From Gammaproteobacteria bacterium (GTDB lineage Bacteria > Pseudomonadota > Gammaproteobacteria > Arenicellales > Arenicellaceae), in contig JAUHZM010000037.1 in the NCBI GenBank assembly GCA_030426005.1, positions 1 through 16,293 on the forward strand: a stretch of 16,293 bases of DNA, given 5' to 3'. Below the pieces are notes generated by a model that was given only the letters and a program-made list of their open reading frames with translations, did no database searches and had not been told where the DNA came from. How positions within the stretch are numbered: position 1 is the stretch's first letter; every line of letters begins with the position of its first letter. Below, piece by piece: positions 1-8,179 of this stretch. Position numbers and translations under genes: made by a program.

Positions 1-324
1 ACCAAGCTCTGCCAAGCGAATCGCACCTTTGTCCGCACCGTTGCAATGTGGCCCGGCACAGTACACCACGAACAAAGTATCGGCTGGATACGTAGCCATG
101 CTGTCGTGATTAATTCGGTGATGCGGTAAGTTCACGGCGGCCGGTAAATGACCTGCGGTATAAAGCGATTCGGCACGGACATCCAATAATACAAAGTCCT
201 GGCGTCCATTCGACACGGCGTGATTCACATCCCAGCAATCAGTCTCAAATGTGAGTAGCGAACGAAAATACACAAGCGCCTCATCAGAAGGCGCGGCTGG
301 AGGTCGAGATACGGCTGAAGACAT
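1..324 (-). CDS. Rhodanese-like domain protein (C-terminus cut by window edge)
   Basis: The reading frame opens at an ATG at 324 and runs off the left edge, giving 108 visible residues. After about 30 poorly conserved residues comes a single rhodanese (sulfurtransferase) domain. It has the beta-strand and loop VLLDVRAESLYTAGHLPAAVNLPH, seen here in shorter pieces as LLDVR and GHLPAAVNLP. The active-site loop is VVYCAGPHCNGADKGA, and its first Cys (YCAG) is the expected persulfide-forming residue. Such proteins transfer sulfane sulfur or act as sulfur or redox sensors; the substrate cannot be read from sequence. No signal peptide is visible, so it is probably cytoplasmic. It is divergent from the FtrA-like regulator at 439, a pairing I recall from other Proteobacteria, so it is probably the regulator's target. 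The family call is firm; the role is inferred. Confidence 0.88.
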   Translation of the reverse strand, partial: MSSAVSRPPAAPSDEALVYFRSLLTFETDCWDVNHAVSNGRQDFVLLDVRAESLYTAGHLPAAVNLPHHRINHDSMATYPADTLFVVYCAGPHCNGADKGAIRLAELG

Positions 325-438
325 AATTATTTATTGAGTTTGTTTGCTTGAGTCTTGAGTTTACAAATCAATACTAAAGATTGATATTGGCTAAAATGCC
401 ATGTATCGTAAAATTCAAGCCAATTTTACGTTACAACA
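325..438. promoter_or_regulatory. Divergent control region with inverted repeats and a ftrA promoter candidate
   Basis: This is an AT-rich spacer between the divergent rhodanese and regulator genes. On the plus strand TTGATA (381-386) and TATCGT (404-409) are 17 bases apart. They match the sigma-70 consensus at 5/6 and 4/6 and predict a start near 416. A perfect 8-bp inverted repeat, CGTAAAAT (407-414) and ATTTTACG (423-430) with 8 bases between, covers the -10/start region. A second pair, ATTGGCT (386-392) and AGCCAAT (418-424), nests around it. A third, ATCAAT (367-372) and ATTGAT (380-385), lies upstream. The repeats are seen directly; that they are operators, perhaps autoregulatory, is inference. 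No Shine-Dalgarno sequence precedes the ATG at 439. Confidence 0.5.
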
Positions 439-1374
439 ATGAAACAGGTTGCGATTCTTGCCTATGACGGCGTCTCTCTCTTCGAACTTGCATGTGCGGT
501 CGAACTTTTTGCCCTGCCTAGACCTGAGTTTGACCGTTGGTATACGACTCGAGTGGTGAGCTTTGACCAAACTGAACTGAACACAACCGCAGGCTTGGGC
601 CTACGAACCGAGTACGTAGAGAGCTTATCCGGAGTTGATCTATTACTTATCCCCTCCTGGCCAGTACACCAGAGCGATATTCCACCTCGTCTGAGCGAGG
701 AGATTCGACAACTCCACGGCCGAGGCAAACAAATTTTGAGTTTTTGTTCTGGTGCTTTCCTGCTCGGCTATCTCGGCTTACTCGATAACCGAGAAGCCAC
801 CACACATTGGCGCTACGCCGACCTATTTCAACAACGTTTTCCCAAGGTGCAATACCAGCACGATGTGTTATACGTCCTGCATTCCGACATTGGCTGTTCA
901 GCCGGCAGCGCGGCGGCGATTGATCTGGGCCTTGAACAGATTCGCCAGGACTTTGGGCTGGAAATGGCGAATACCGTGGCGCAGCGGCTTGTTATGTCAC
1001 CACATCGCAAAGGCGGGCAGTCGCAATTTGTCGCCACACCGGTACCAAAACAACACAGTACCATTTCACCCATTTTAGATTGGGCTAAGGCACGACTTTC
1101 TTCACCGATCACGGTGGCAGATATGGCAGCGCAGGCCACCATGTCGCGTCGGAGTTTTGATCGCCACTTTCGTCAACATGTTGGTTGCAGCCCCAAGCAA
1201 TGGCTCGTGGGGCAACGACTCGACCATGCCCGCCAACTGCTGCAGGAAACGCGGTTTGATATCGAACGCGTTGCTGACAACTGTGGCTTTGAGAGTGCGA
1301 CCGCGCTGCGCCATCATTTTCGCCAACAATTGGGCGTGTCCCCACGGCAATACCGAGATCAATTCGGTCACTGA
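439..1374 (+). CDS. ftrA: GlxA/FtrA-family transcriptional regulator (DJ-1/PfpI-like + AraC HTH)
   Basis: This 311-residue protein has two domains. Residues 1 to about 175 form a DJ-1/PfpI (class I glutamine amidotransferase-like) fold, with a nucleophile-elbow-like FCSGAF at 102-107 (Cys103) and the segment ATTHWRYAD. Residues about 209-309 are an AraC/XylS DNA-binding domain with two helix-turn-helix units: one around VADMAAQATMSRRSFDRHF, the other ending GFESATALRHHFRQQLGVSP. The length and domain order match the GlxA/FtrA regulators, in which the amidotransferase-like part serves as a sensor rather than an enzyme. FtrA-named members are often next to a rhodanese gene, as here. The start has no clear ribosome-binding site, so translation may be weak or the mRNA leader structured. 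The family is clear; the ftrA symbol rests on remembered similarity, and the inducer is unknown. Confidence 0.85.
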   Translation: MKQVAILAYDGVSLFELACAVELFALPRPEFDRWYTTRVVSFDQTELNTTAGLGLRTEYVESLSGVDLLLIPSWPVHQSDIPPRLSEEIRQLHGRGKQILSFCSGAFLLGYLGLLDNREATTHWRYADLFQQRFPKVQYQHDVLYVLHSDIGCSAGSAAAIDLGLEQIRQDFGLEMANTVAQRLVMSPHRKGGQSQFVATPVPKQHSTISPILDWAKARLSSPITVADMAAQATMSRRSFDRHFRQHVGCSPKQWLVGQRLDHARQLLQETRFDIERVADNCGFESATALRHHFRQQLGVSPRQYRDQFGH

Positions 1375-1501
1375 CAAATACACGCAAGTAAGATATTCTG
1401 TCCAGCACACTAGCGCCTGATCGCTGCCTTGGTTGCTCTTCTATCCTAGGCATCGACAAATCAGTCGCTACCACGAATAAAATCAAAAAATTGGAGTGAG
1501 T

Positions 1502-3625
1502 ATGTCTGAATCCACGCAAACACATTACCGCGCCTGCCACTTATGCGAAGCGATCTGCGGGCTGGTAATAACGACTAAAGGGGACGAAGTCGTGTCAATC
1601 AAGGGCGACAAACAGGATCCTGTCAGTAAGGGGTTTATTTGCCCGAAAGCCACCGCGATTGCAGACATTCACACCGATCCAGACCGAATTCGCCAACCCA
1701 TGAAGCGCGTTGGCGAGAACTGGGAGCCGATTTCCTGGGACGAAGCGATCGAGCTAACCGCGCAGAAACTGGTCGAAACGCAACAACAGCATGGTGCCAA
1801 TTCGGTTGGCTTTTATGCGGGCAATCCAGGCGTCCACAATTACGGCAATATGACCCATGGTCCGCTGTTACGCCGCGCTGTGAAAACGCGTAATAATTAC
1901 TCGGCTACCTCCTTGGATCAGCTCCCGCACCACCTTACTTCGTATGCGATGTACGGGCATCAGTCCTTCATCCCGGTTCCTGACATCGACCGCACTCAGC
2001 TGATGGTGATTTTTGGCGGCAATCCGCTTGCATCGAATGGCAGCATCATGACCATGCCGAACGCACCTGGCCGCTTCAAGGCCTTACAAGCGCGTGGTGG
2101 CAAGCTGGTCGTCGTGGATCCTCGACGCACTGAAACGGCCAATATTGCCGATCAACACCTGTTTGTTCAACCGGGTCAGGACGCCTACGTTCTGATGGCC
2201 ATCATCCACACGCTGTTTAAAGAAAACTGGCTGAACGTCGAACATCTCGAATCCGTGCTGAAGGATTTGGATCAAGTCGAAGCCGCCGTGGCGGAGTTTG
2301 ATCTGACGCTCGCTGAAAAGCAGTCCGGCATCCAGGCTAGTGCAATCAAGCAGCTTGCATACGATCTCGCACACACTGACAAAGCGGTGATCTATGGCCG
2401 TATGGGCGTCTCAGTCCAACGCTTTGGCGCATTGTGTCAGTGGGCCATCCAAATCATCAATATGCTGATTGGCGCGCTCGATTCCGAAGGTGGCGCACTG
2501 GTGCCCTCGCCTGCATTCGGGTATATCAGTAAAGGTGCAAATGGTGCCGGGCACTTCGATTTGTTCCGGTCTCGCGTGAGCCAATTGCCTGAATTTGCTG
2601 GGGAATTACCAACCGTGGCGCTGGCCGAAGAAATGCCCACACCCGGTGAAGACCAAATCCGCGCTATGGTGACCATCGCCGGCAACCCCGTCATCTCTGC
2701 CGCCAATGCCTCACAGCTTGATACGGCGTTTGGACAGCTGGATTTCTATGTGGCGATCGACTTCTATATCAATGCGACCACACGTCATGCCCATGTAATC
2801 TTGCCACCAACCAGCCCATTGGAACACGACCACTACGATATCGCGTTTTTACGACTCGCTGTGCACGACAGTGCCCGGTACAACCCAGCCGTGTTTGAAC
2901 CAGCGGAAAGCGCGCTACACGATTGGGAAATTTTTAACGCCTTGAGTGCCAAAATCGCGCAACTCAAGGGAACCGATTTCAAACCGTTACCAGCCCCCGA
3001 CCTACTGGTGGCGCACGGTATTGAACATGGCCCGTACGGCAAAGAACAAAACCCGTCAATGAACCTGAGTATGGAGACGCTTAAAGGTGCCGAACATGGC
3101 GTCGACCTCGGACCGCTCAAAACCGGCTTGGTGCAGCGTCTGAATACTGAAGACGGCAAAGTCAATTGTGCACCTGCTTTTATAATCAATGACTTAAAGA
3201 GGCTTGTTGACGCAACAAATGAGGTGGATACTGAATCACTGCTATTGATTGGGCGCCGCCATATTCGTAGCAACAACTCTTGGATGCATAACTATCACCG
3301 CCTGGTGAAAGGCAAACCGCGCTGGCAACTGATGATGCACCCGGACGACTTGAATCGACTCGGGATCGACGATGACAGTGAGGTGGTGATCGAATCACGT
3401 GTGGGGCAAGTCACTACCACCGTGCTCGCCACCGACGAGGTCATGCCGGGCGTCGTGAGTCTACCACACGGTTGGGGGCACAAACGCAAGGGCGTTAAGC
3501 TACAAATCGCCGAACAACAACTCGGGGTTAATTGCAACGAACTGACTGACAACAAGCTGATTGACGAACTGTGCGGAAATGCGGCCTTAAACGGCGTCCC
3601 GGTACAGGTGCGTCAGGCGGGGTAA
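1502..3625 (+). CDS. Molybdopterin oxidoreductase family protein, stand-alone catalytic subunit
   Basis: This 707-residue protein belongs to the DMSO reductase/formate dehydrogenase superfamily. An N-terminal [4Fe-4S] site is formed by Cys12, Cys15, Cys19 and Cys47, followed by Pro-Lys as in formate dehydrogenase-like enzymes. The central molybdopterin-binding domains include VIFGGNPLASNG and VTIAGNPVISAAN. The C-terminal dinucleotide-binding domain is seen in GRRHIRSNNSWMHN and SLPHGWGHKRKG. Where Cys or Sec usually binds Mo, this protein has SATSLDQLPHH (about residues 134-144), so Ser or Asp139 may be the ligand. There is no Tat signal, so the enzyme is probably cytoplasmic. No electron-transfer or membrane subunit is adjacent. 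ATG 1502 is preferred over GTG 1496 because GGAG at 1493-1496 lies 5 bases before it. It starts 127 bases after ftrA on the same strand; co-regulation is possible. The substrate is not predictable. Confidence 0.88.
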   Translation: MSESTQTHYRACHLCEAICGLVITTKGDEVVSIKGDKQDPVSKGFICPKATAIADIHTDPDRIRQPMKRVGENWEPISWDEAIELTAQKLVETQQQHGANSVGFYAGNPGVHNYGNMTHGPLLRRAVKTRNNYSATSLDQLPHHLTSYAMYGHQSFIPVPDIDRTQLMVIFGGNPLASNGSIMTMPNAPGRFKALQARGGKLVVVDPRRTETANIADQHLFVQPGQDAYVLMAIIHTLFKENWLNVEHLESVLKDLDQVEAAVAEFDLTLAEKQSGIQASAIKQLAYDLAHTDKAVIYGRMGVSVQRFGALCQWAIQIINMLIGALDSEGGALVPSPAFGYISKGANGAGHFDLFRSRVSQLPEFAGELPTVALAEEMPTPGEDQIRAMVTIAGNPVISAANASQLDTAFGQLDFYVAIDFYINATTRHAHVILPPTSPLEHDHYDIAFLRLAVHDSARYNPAVFEPAESALHDWEIFNALSAKIAQLKGTDFKPLPAPDLLVAHGIEHGPYGKEQNPSMNLSMETLKGAEHGVDLGPLKTGLVQRLNTEDGKVNCAPAFIINDLKRLVDATNEVDTESLLLIGRRHIRSNNSWMHNYHRLVKGKPRWQLMMHPDDLNRLGIDDDSEVVIESRVGQVTTTVLATDEVMPGVVSLPHGWGHKRKGVKLQIAEQQLGVNCNELTDNKLIDELCGNAALNGVPVQVRQAG

Positions 3626-3643
3626 ATTCTCGCTTTTTAAAAC

Positions 3644-3665
3644 GGCGGTGCTGCTCAGCACCGCC
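3644..3665 (-). terminator. Hairpin terminator of aroC, between convergent genes
   Basis: A perfect 9-bp stem (GGCGGTGCT / AGCACCGCC) with a 4-base loop lies 29 bases past the aroC stop. On the minus strand it is followed by GTTTTAAAAA, a short U-run. On the plus strand there is no T-run after it, so it serves aroC best but may also stop plus-strand transcripts of the molybdoenzyme. Confidence 0.7.
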
Positions 3666-3694
3666 CTACTCGACCACCTTCAACTGTCATGGGC

Positions 3695-4798
3695 TTAAGC
3701 TGGACGCTGCCCTGGAATCGCCGGCGTACTCAATTGCACATCCGCATTTTGCGCGCGGTGGCGCAGATAATGATCCATTAACACGATGGCGAGCATCGCT
3801 TCGGCAATCGGCACAGCGCGAATTCCAACACAGGGGTCATGCCGACCTTTAGTCACCACTTCCACCGGCTCGCCTTGCCGGTTCACACTCATGCCTGGTT
3901 TAGTAATGCTGGAGGTAGGCTTGAGCGCCAAACTGGCGACGATGTCTTGCCCACTGGAAATACCACCTAGAATGCCACCGGCATTATTCGTCGCGAAGCC
4001 ATCTGGGTAAATTTCATCGCGATGTTCGGAGCCGCGCTGCGCTACCGCATCAAAACCGGCACCAATTTCCACGCCCTTGACCGCGTTAATACTCATGAGT
4101 GCCTTAGCGATATCCGCGTCTAACTCGTTAAACACTGGCTCGCCGAGACCGACCGGCACATGCTTGGCAACCACGGTGATTTTGGCACCAACTGAATCAC
4201 CATCACGGCGCAACTGTGTAATCAGGGCTTCCATCTCACTGACCTTAGTAACATCCGGGCAATTGAATGGGTTCTGGCTAATCTGGTCAAAGTCCACCGA
4301 GTCAATGCGGATGTCGCCCATTTGCGCCAAATAAGCTTGAATCTCAACGCCTTCTTTCTCACGTAGATACTTTTTGGCAATACCACCGGCTGCCACAATC
4401 ATGGCCGTTGTCCGCGCTGACGATCGACCGCCACCACGGTAGTCACGATGGCCGTATTTGCGAAAATAGGTGTAGTCTGCGTGTCCTGGCCGAAAGGTAT
4501 CCATAATATTGGAGTAATCTTTCGATTTTTGATCGGTATTGTGAATGATCATTCCGATCGAGGTGCCAGTCGTCTTGCCTTCGAACACACCAGAAAAAAT
4601 CTGCACTTCGTCTGGCTCGCGACGCTGCGTAGTAAATTTAGACTGACCGGGTTTACGCCGATCCAGATCCGGTTGTAAATCGGCCTCAGTCAATTCGAGA
4701 TTGGGCGGACACCCATCGACGATGCAGCCAATGCCGCGACCATGGCTCTCGCCAAACGTGGTTACCTTGAATAATTTTCCAATGCTGCTGTCACTCAC
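3695..4798 (-). CDS. aroC: Chorismate synthase
   Basis: This 367-residue protein makes chorismate from 5-enolpyruvylshikimate 3-phosphate (EPSP), the last step of the common aromatic (shikimate) pathway. The reaction needs reduced FMN. Family signatures are plain: FGESHG (15-20), the DLDRRKPGQS segment (45-53), TFRPGHADYT (101-110), HRDYRGGGRSSART (117-130) and a C-terminal GRHDPCVGIRAVPIAEAM. The length fits the bacterial family (about 360). Translation starts at a GTG (4798-4796) whose G is the last base of the mrp stop codon (TAGTG). GGAG at 4810-4807, inside the end of mrp, is a well-placed ribosome-binding site. The two genes are therefore probably translationally coupled. The sequence is complete, with no odd residues in the signatures. 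Confidence 0.97.
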   Translation of the reverse strand: MSDSSIGKLFKVTTFGESHGRGIGCIVDGCPPNLELTEADLQPDLDRRKPGQSKFTTQRREPDEVQIFSGVFEGKTTGTSIGMIIHNTDQKSKDYSNIMDTFRPGHADYTYFRKYGHRDYRGGGRSSARTTAMIVAAGGIAKKYLREKEGVEIQAYLAQMGDIRIDSVDFDQISQNPFNCPDVTKVSEMEALITQLRRDGDSVGAKITVVAKHVPVGLGEPVFNELDADIAKALMSINAVKGVEIGAGFDAVAQRGSEHRDEIYPDGFATNNAGGILGGISSGQDIVASLALKPTSSITKPGMSVNRQGEPVEVVTKGRHDPCVGIRAVPIAEAMLAIVLMDHYLRHRAQNADVQLSTPAIPGQRPA

Positions 4799-5961
4799 TA
4801 GCTATTCTCCACCACGATATTTGGAAATTTAGAACTAAAATCTTTCTTTTTAATCGATAACTTACCAGCTATTCTTAATGCAATATCTTGATACCGAGAT
4901 GCAGTTGCCGACGCCGGTTCTGCCACCACTGTTGGCGTGCCAGAATCAGCTAATTCACGAATTGCCATCTCCAGCGGGATCTCACCAAGCAATTCAAGAT
5001 TGTACTCCTCGGCCATTTTCTGGGCACCATGCGCACCAAAAATCGCTTCTTCATGGCCACACTGCGTGCACACATGCGTACTCATATTCTCAATCACTCC
5101 GAATACGGGCACCGACACTTTGTCGAACATTTTGTAGGCTTTGCGCGCATCTAACAGCGCGATATCCTGTGGCGTGGTGACAATCACGGCGCCAGACACG
5201 GGCACTTTTTGCGACAAAGTAAGTTGAATGTCGCCGGTACCCGGTGGCAGATCAATGATCAGATAATCAACCTCTTGACCATCGTTGGTCCAATCCGTGC
5301 CGCGCAACATTTGTTCAAGCGCCTGAGTGACCATTGGACCACGCCAAATCATTGGTGTGTCTTCCTCGACCAAAAAGCCAATCGACATGATCTTGAGTTG
5401 GTGGTTTCGCATTGGCAATAGCATTTTATTGTCCAATGCCTCGGGCTTACCACTCACGCCCAGCATACGTGGTTGACTCGGACCATAGATATCTGCGTCA
5501 AGCACCGCAACGTGAGCACCAGCGGCTGCCAGCGCGAGCGCCAAATTAGCAGACACGGTGGACTTTCCAACACCACCTTTGCCGGAAGCCACAGCAATAA
5601 TGTTTTTAACGCCCTCCACGGTACGCACACCTTGTTGCGCTGAGTGCGAAATAATGTCTTGGGCAATGGCGAGCTGAACGTCTCGGCCTTGCAGGTCCAC
5701 CGCCGTCAGTGCGTCCAGCACCAGCGTTGTTAATGCCGCCTGGGTTTGCTCAGATACGGGGTAACCCTTGGTGAGGTGAATCACAACCGTTTGATCACCG
5801 ACTTCAATTCGATTCAAAGCGCGACCAGCGGTTAATGCGGACTTATTATAGGGGTCGATCACAGCATGGAGCTGCGTCGTGATGGCGGTTATTAGCTGTT
5901 CAGACATAACGTCAAACATGGGAGACACATTGGAGCGTAATGCTACCACTGTGTCACCCAT
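4798..5961 (-). CDS. apbC: Iron-sulfur cluster carrier P-loop ATPase Mrp/ApbC
   Basis: This 387-residue Mrp/NBP35-type ATPase binds and delivers Fe-S clusters to apoproteins in the cytoplasm. An N-terminal MIP18/DUF59-like domain (about residues 20-105) is followed by the deviant Walker A GKGGVGKS (127-134), then LDADIYGPSQPRML, DLPPGTGD, and the cluster-binding pair Cys298-x2-Cys301 (CTQC). The start is uncertain. The first ATG at 5961 has no good ribosome-binding site. An in-frame ATG at 5907 (MSEQL) would give 369 residues, close to E. coli Mrp, but also lacks a clear Shine-Dalgarno sequence. The gene follows glcB by 57 bases on the same strand and overlaps aroC by one base, so mrp and aroC are probably one operon. 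Its activity may help load the window's Fe-S molybdoenzyme, but that link is only speculative. Confidence 0.93.
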   Translation of the reverse strand: MGDTVVALRSNVSPMFDVMSEQLITAITTQLHAVIDPYNKSALTAGRALNRIEVGDQTVVIHLTKGYPVSEQTQAALTTLVLDALTAVDLQGRDVQLAIAQDIISHSAQQGVRTVEGVKNIIAVASGKGGVGKSTVSANLALALAAAGAHVAVLDADIYGPSQPRMLGVSGKPEALDNKMLLPMRNHQLKIMSIGFLVEEDTPMIWRGPMVTQALEQMLRGTDWTNDGQEVDYLIIDLPPGTGDIQLTLSQKVPVSGAVIVTTPQDIALLDARKAYKMFDKVSVPVFGVIENMSTHVCTQCGHEEAIFGAHGAQKMAEEYNLELLGEIPLEMAIRELADSGTPTVVAEPASATASRYQDIALRIAGKLSIKKKDFSSKFPNIVVENS

Positions 5962-6018
5962 TTCGCCATGCGCGTTCAGGCCATTATTCGCCTAGATTGG
6001 GAGTCGGTCGGCGAGAAA

Positions 6019-8179
6019 TCAAGCGCGGCTGGCTTTGAGCTTGAGTCGATACGCGTGCAACAGAGGCTCAGTGTAACCATTCGGCTGTTCGGTACCTTTC
6101 AACACCAAATCCAGAGCGGCCTGAAAGGCAATACTGGCGTCGAAGTTTGGCGCCATTGGCTGGTAGTTTGGATCGCCGGCGTTTTGGCCATCAACAACCG
6201 CCGCCATGCGTTCGAATGTGGCACGAATTTGCGCCTCGTCGGTCACACCATGCACCAACCAATTCGCCATATGCTGACTGGAGATCCGTAGCGTGGCACG
6301 ATCCTCCATTAGCCCAACGTTGTTAATGTCCGGTACTTTCGAGCAACCGACCCCCTGGTCAATCCAACGCACAACGTATCCAAGGATACCCTGCGCATTA
6401 TTGTCGAGCTCCTGTTGGATTTGTTCTGCGGTCCATGCATCTGGGGCTGAACTGAGCGGCACAGTTAGAATATCGTCCAGTGCGGCACGCGGTCGAGATT
6501 TAAGCTGATCCTGCACATCGAACACGGACACCTGGTGATAGTGAATCGAGTGCAACGTAGCGCCGTTCGGGGATGGTACCCAAGCGGTATTCGCACCCGA
6601 TTTAGGGTGACCGATTTTAGTTTCTAGCATTGCGGCCATCTCATCTGGCATAGCCCACATACCTTTACCTATTTGCGCTTTACCTTGGAGTCCACACGCA
6701 AGCCCGATATCGACGTTCCAGTCTTCATACGCGGCAATCCACGGCTGCTGTTTGATCTCTGCTTTCGTCGCCATGGTACCCAGCAACATACTGGTGTGAA
6801 TCTCATCGCCAGTACGATCTAGGAATCCCGTGTTGATAAAGACCACACGATCTTTAACCTGCCGAATACACTCTTTAAGATTGACCGTAGTGCGACGCTC
6901 TTCATCCATTACCCCAATTTTGATGGTGTGCCGGGCCAAGCCGAGCTCGTCTTCCACACGGTTAAACAAGCGGTTGGCGAAGGCAACTTCCTCAGGGCCG
7001 TGCATTTTCGGCTTTACGATGTACACACTGCCAGTGCGTGAATTACGCAGGTTGCCAGTGTGCAACAAATCGTGCTTGGCAATCAGCACGCTCACCATCG
7101 CATCCATAATCCCTTCCTGGATTTCATTTCCCTGCGCATCCAGAATCGCTGGATTCGACATCAAATGGCCAACGTTGCGACAAAATAACAGGCTGCGACC
7201 GGGCAGAACTAACTCGCTGCCATCCAGCGCGGTAAACGTTTTATCCGCTTCCAAGGTGCGGGTTAATTGTTGGCCGCCTTTAACAAAACTCTCGGCCAAA
7301 TCACCTTTCATTAAACCGAGCCAGTTGCGGTATACGCCAACTTTGTCTTCCGCGTCGACAGCTGCCACCGAGTCTTCGAAGTCCTGAATGGTGGTAAGTG
7401 CGGCCTCACTAAGCAAATCAGCCACACCAGCCGGATCGGTTTTACCGATATTTGACTCGGGGTCAATCTGAATGACGACACGCAACCCGTTTTGCGACAG
7501 CAACACGCCGGTTGGCGCCTCGGCGGACCCTTGATACCCGAGGCACTGCGCTGGCTCAGCAAGGCTTGCCACTGAGCCGTCGGATAACACGACTTCCAAA
7601 CCGGCACTGCCGATTTGATATCGGGTTGCATCAACATGGCTGCCTGACGCCAAAGGCCAGTGCGCATCCAACAATGCGCGACAAAAGTCGATGACCTTTT
7701 GACCGCGAACGGGATTGTAGCCCCCTGCTCGGCTTGCACCGTCGGCCTCGGAGATCGCATCCGTGCCGTATAAGGCGTCGTACAGACTACCCCAACGCGC
7801 ATTCGTAGCATTTAATGCAAAGCGCGCATTAGAGTTGCGGGCCCGCCTGACGTGCGATTTCGTCGTCAACGCCGGTGGTTGTGATTTCAAAATCATCACC
7901 TTCTGGCAACAGGTAACCGATCTCTGACAGAAACGCCTTGTATTCAGATAAATCGAATTGACCTTGGTGTGCCTTATTCCAATCATCGAGTTGCGACTGA
8001 ATGGCATCGCGCTTGGCTAGCAAGGCTTTATTTTCAGGCGTTAGATCACGGACCACATCTGACAGTGACTGCCAGAATTGCTCGGCACCTAGATCTAGGC
8101 CCGGCAACACTTCTTGCTCAATAAAATCCACTAAAGTGGAATCAACCTGTAACTCAACACGTTTTAAATAGTTACTCAT
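6019..8179 (-). pseudogene. glcB: Malate synthase G, disrupted by an apparent 14-base deletion
   Basis: Malate synthase G condenses glyoxylate with acetyl-CoA to malate in the glyoxylate shunt. The N-terminal part starts at ATG 8179 (GAGG 9 bases upstream) and ends VDDEIARQAGPQL at a TAA (7831-7829). Coding then resumes in another frame with SNARFALNATNARWGSLYDALYGTD and runs unbroken to 6019. Intact homologues read GPQL-VVPV-x-NARF here, so five codons are reduced to one base, a loss of 14 bases. Restoring them gives 724 residues, against 723 for E. coli GlcB. Everything else is preserved: CEDS-like FEDSVAAVDAEDK, MDEERR (catalytic Arg region), GKAQIGKGMWAMPD, and QGVGCSKVPDINNVGLMEDRATLRISSQH in pieces, holding the catalytic Asp region. 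The lesion may be a true recent mutation or an assembly fault. The TTG upstream at 8194 is not the start. Confidence 0.9.

Noticed and set aside
3571..3852. 93-codon plus-strand frame across the molybdoenzyme stop
   Set aside because: It overlaps the end of the molybdoenzyme, the terminator hairpin and the antisense of aroC, with no sign of being coding.
6830..7387. 185-codon open frame on the plus strand
   Set aside because: It lies wholly antisense to the well-conserved malate synthase G coding sequence and has no family motifs or ribosome-binding site.
7311..7811. 166-codon minus-strand frame overlapping glcB
   Set aside because: It is an out-of-frame shadow of malate synthase G; the conserved protein is in the other frame.
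7829..7845. Programmed ribosomal frameshift in glcB
   Set aside because: There is no slippery heptamer or stem at the junction, and family alignment requires about five missing codons, not just a frame change.
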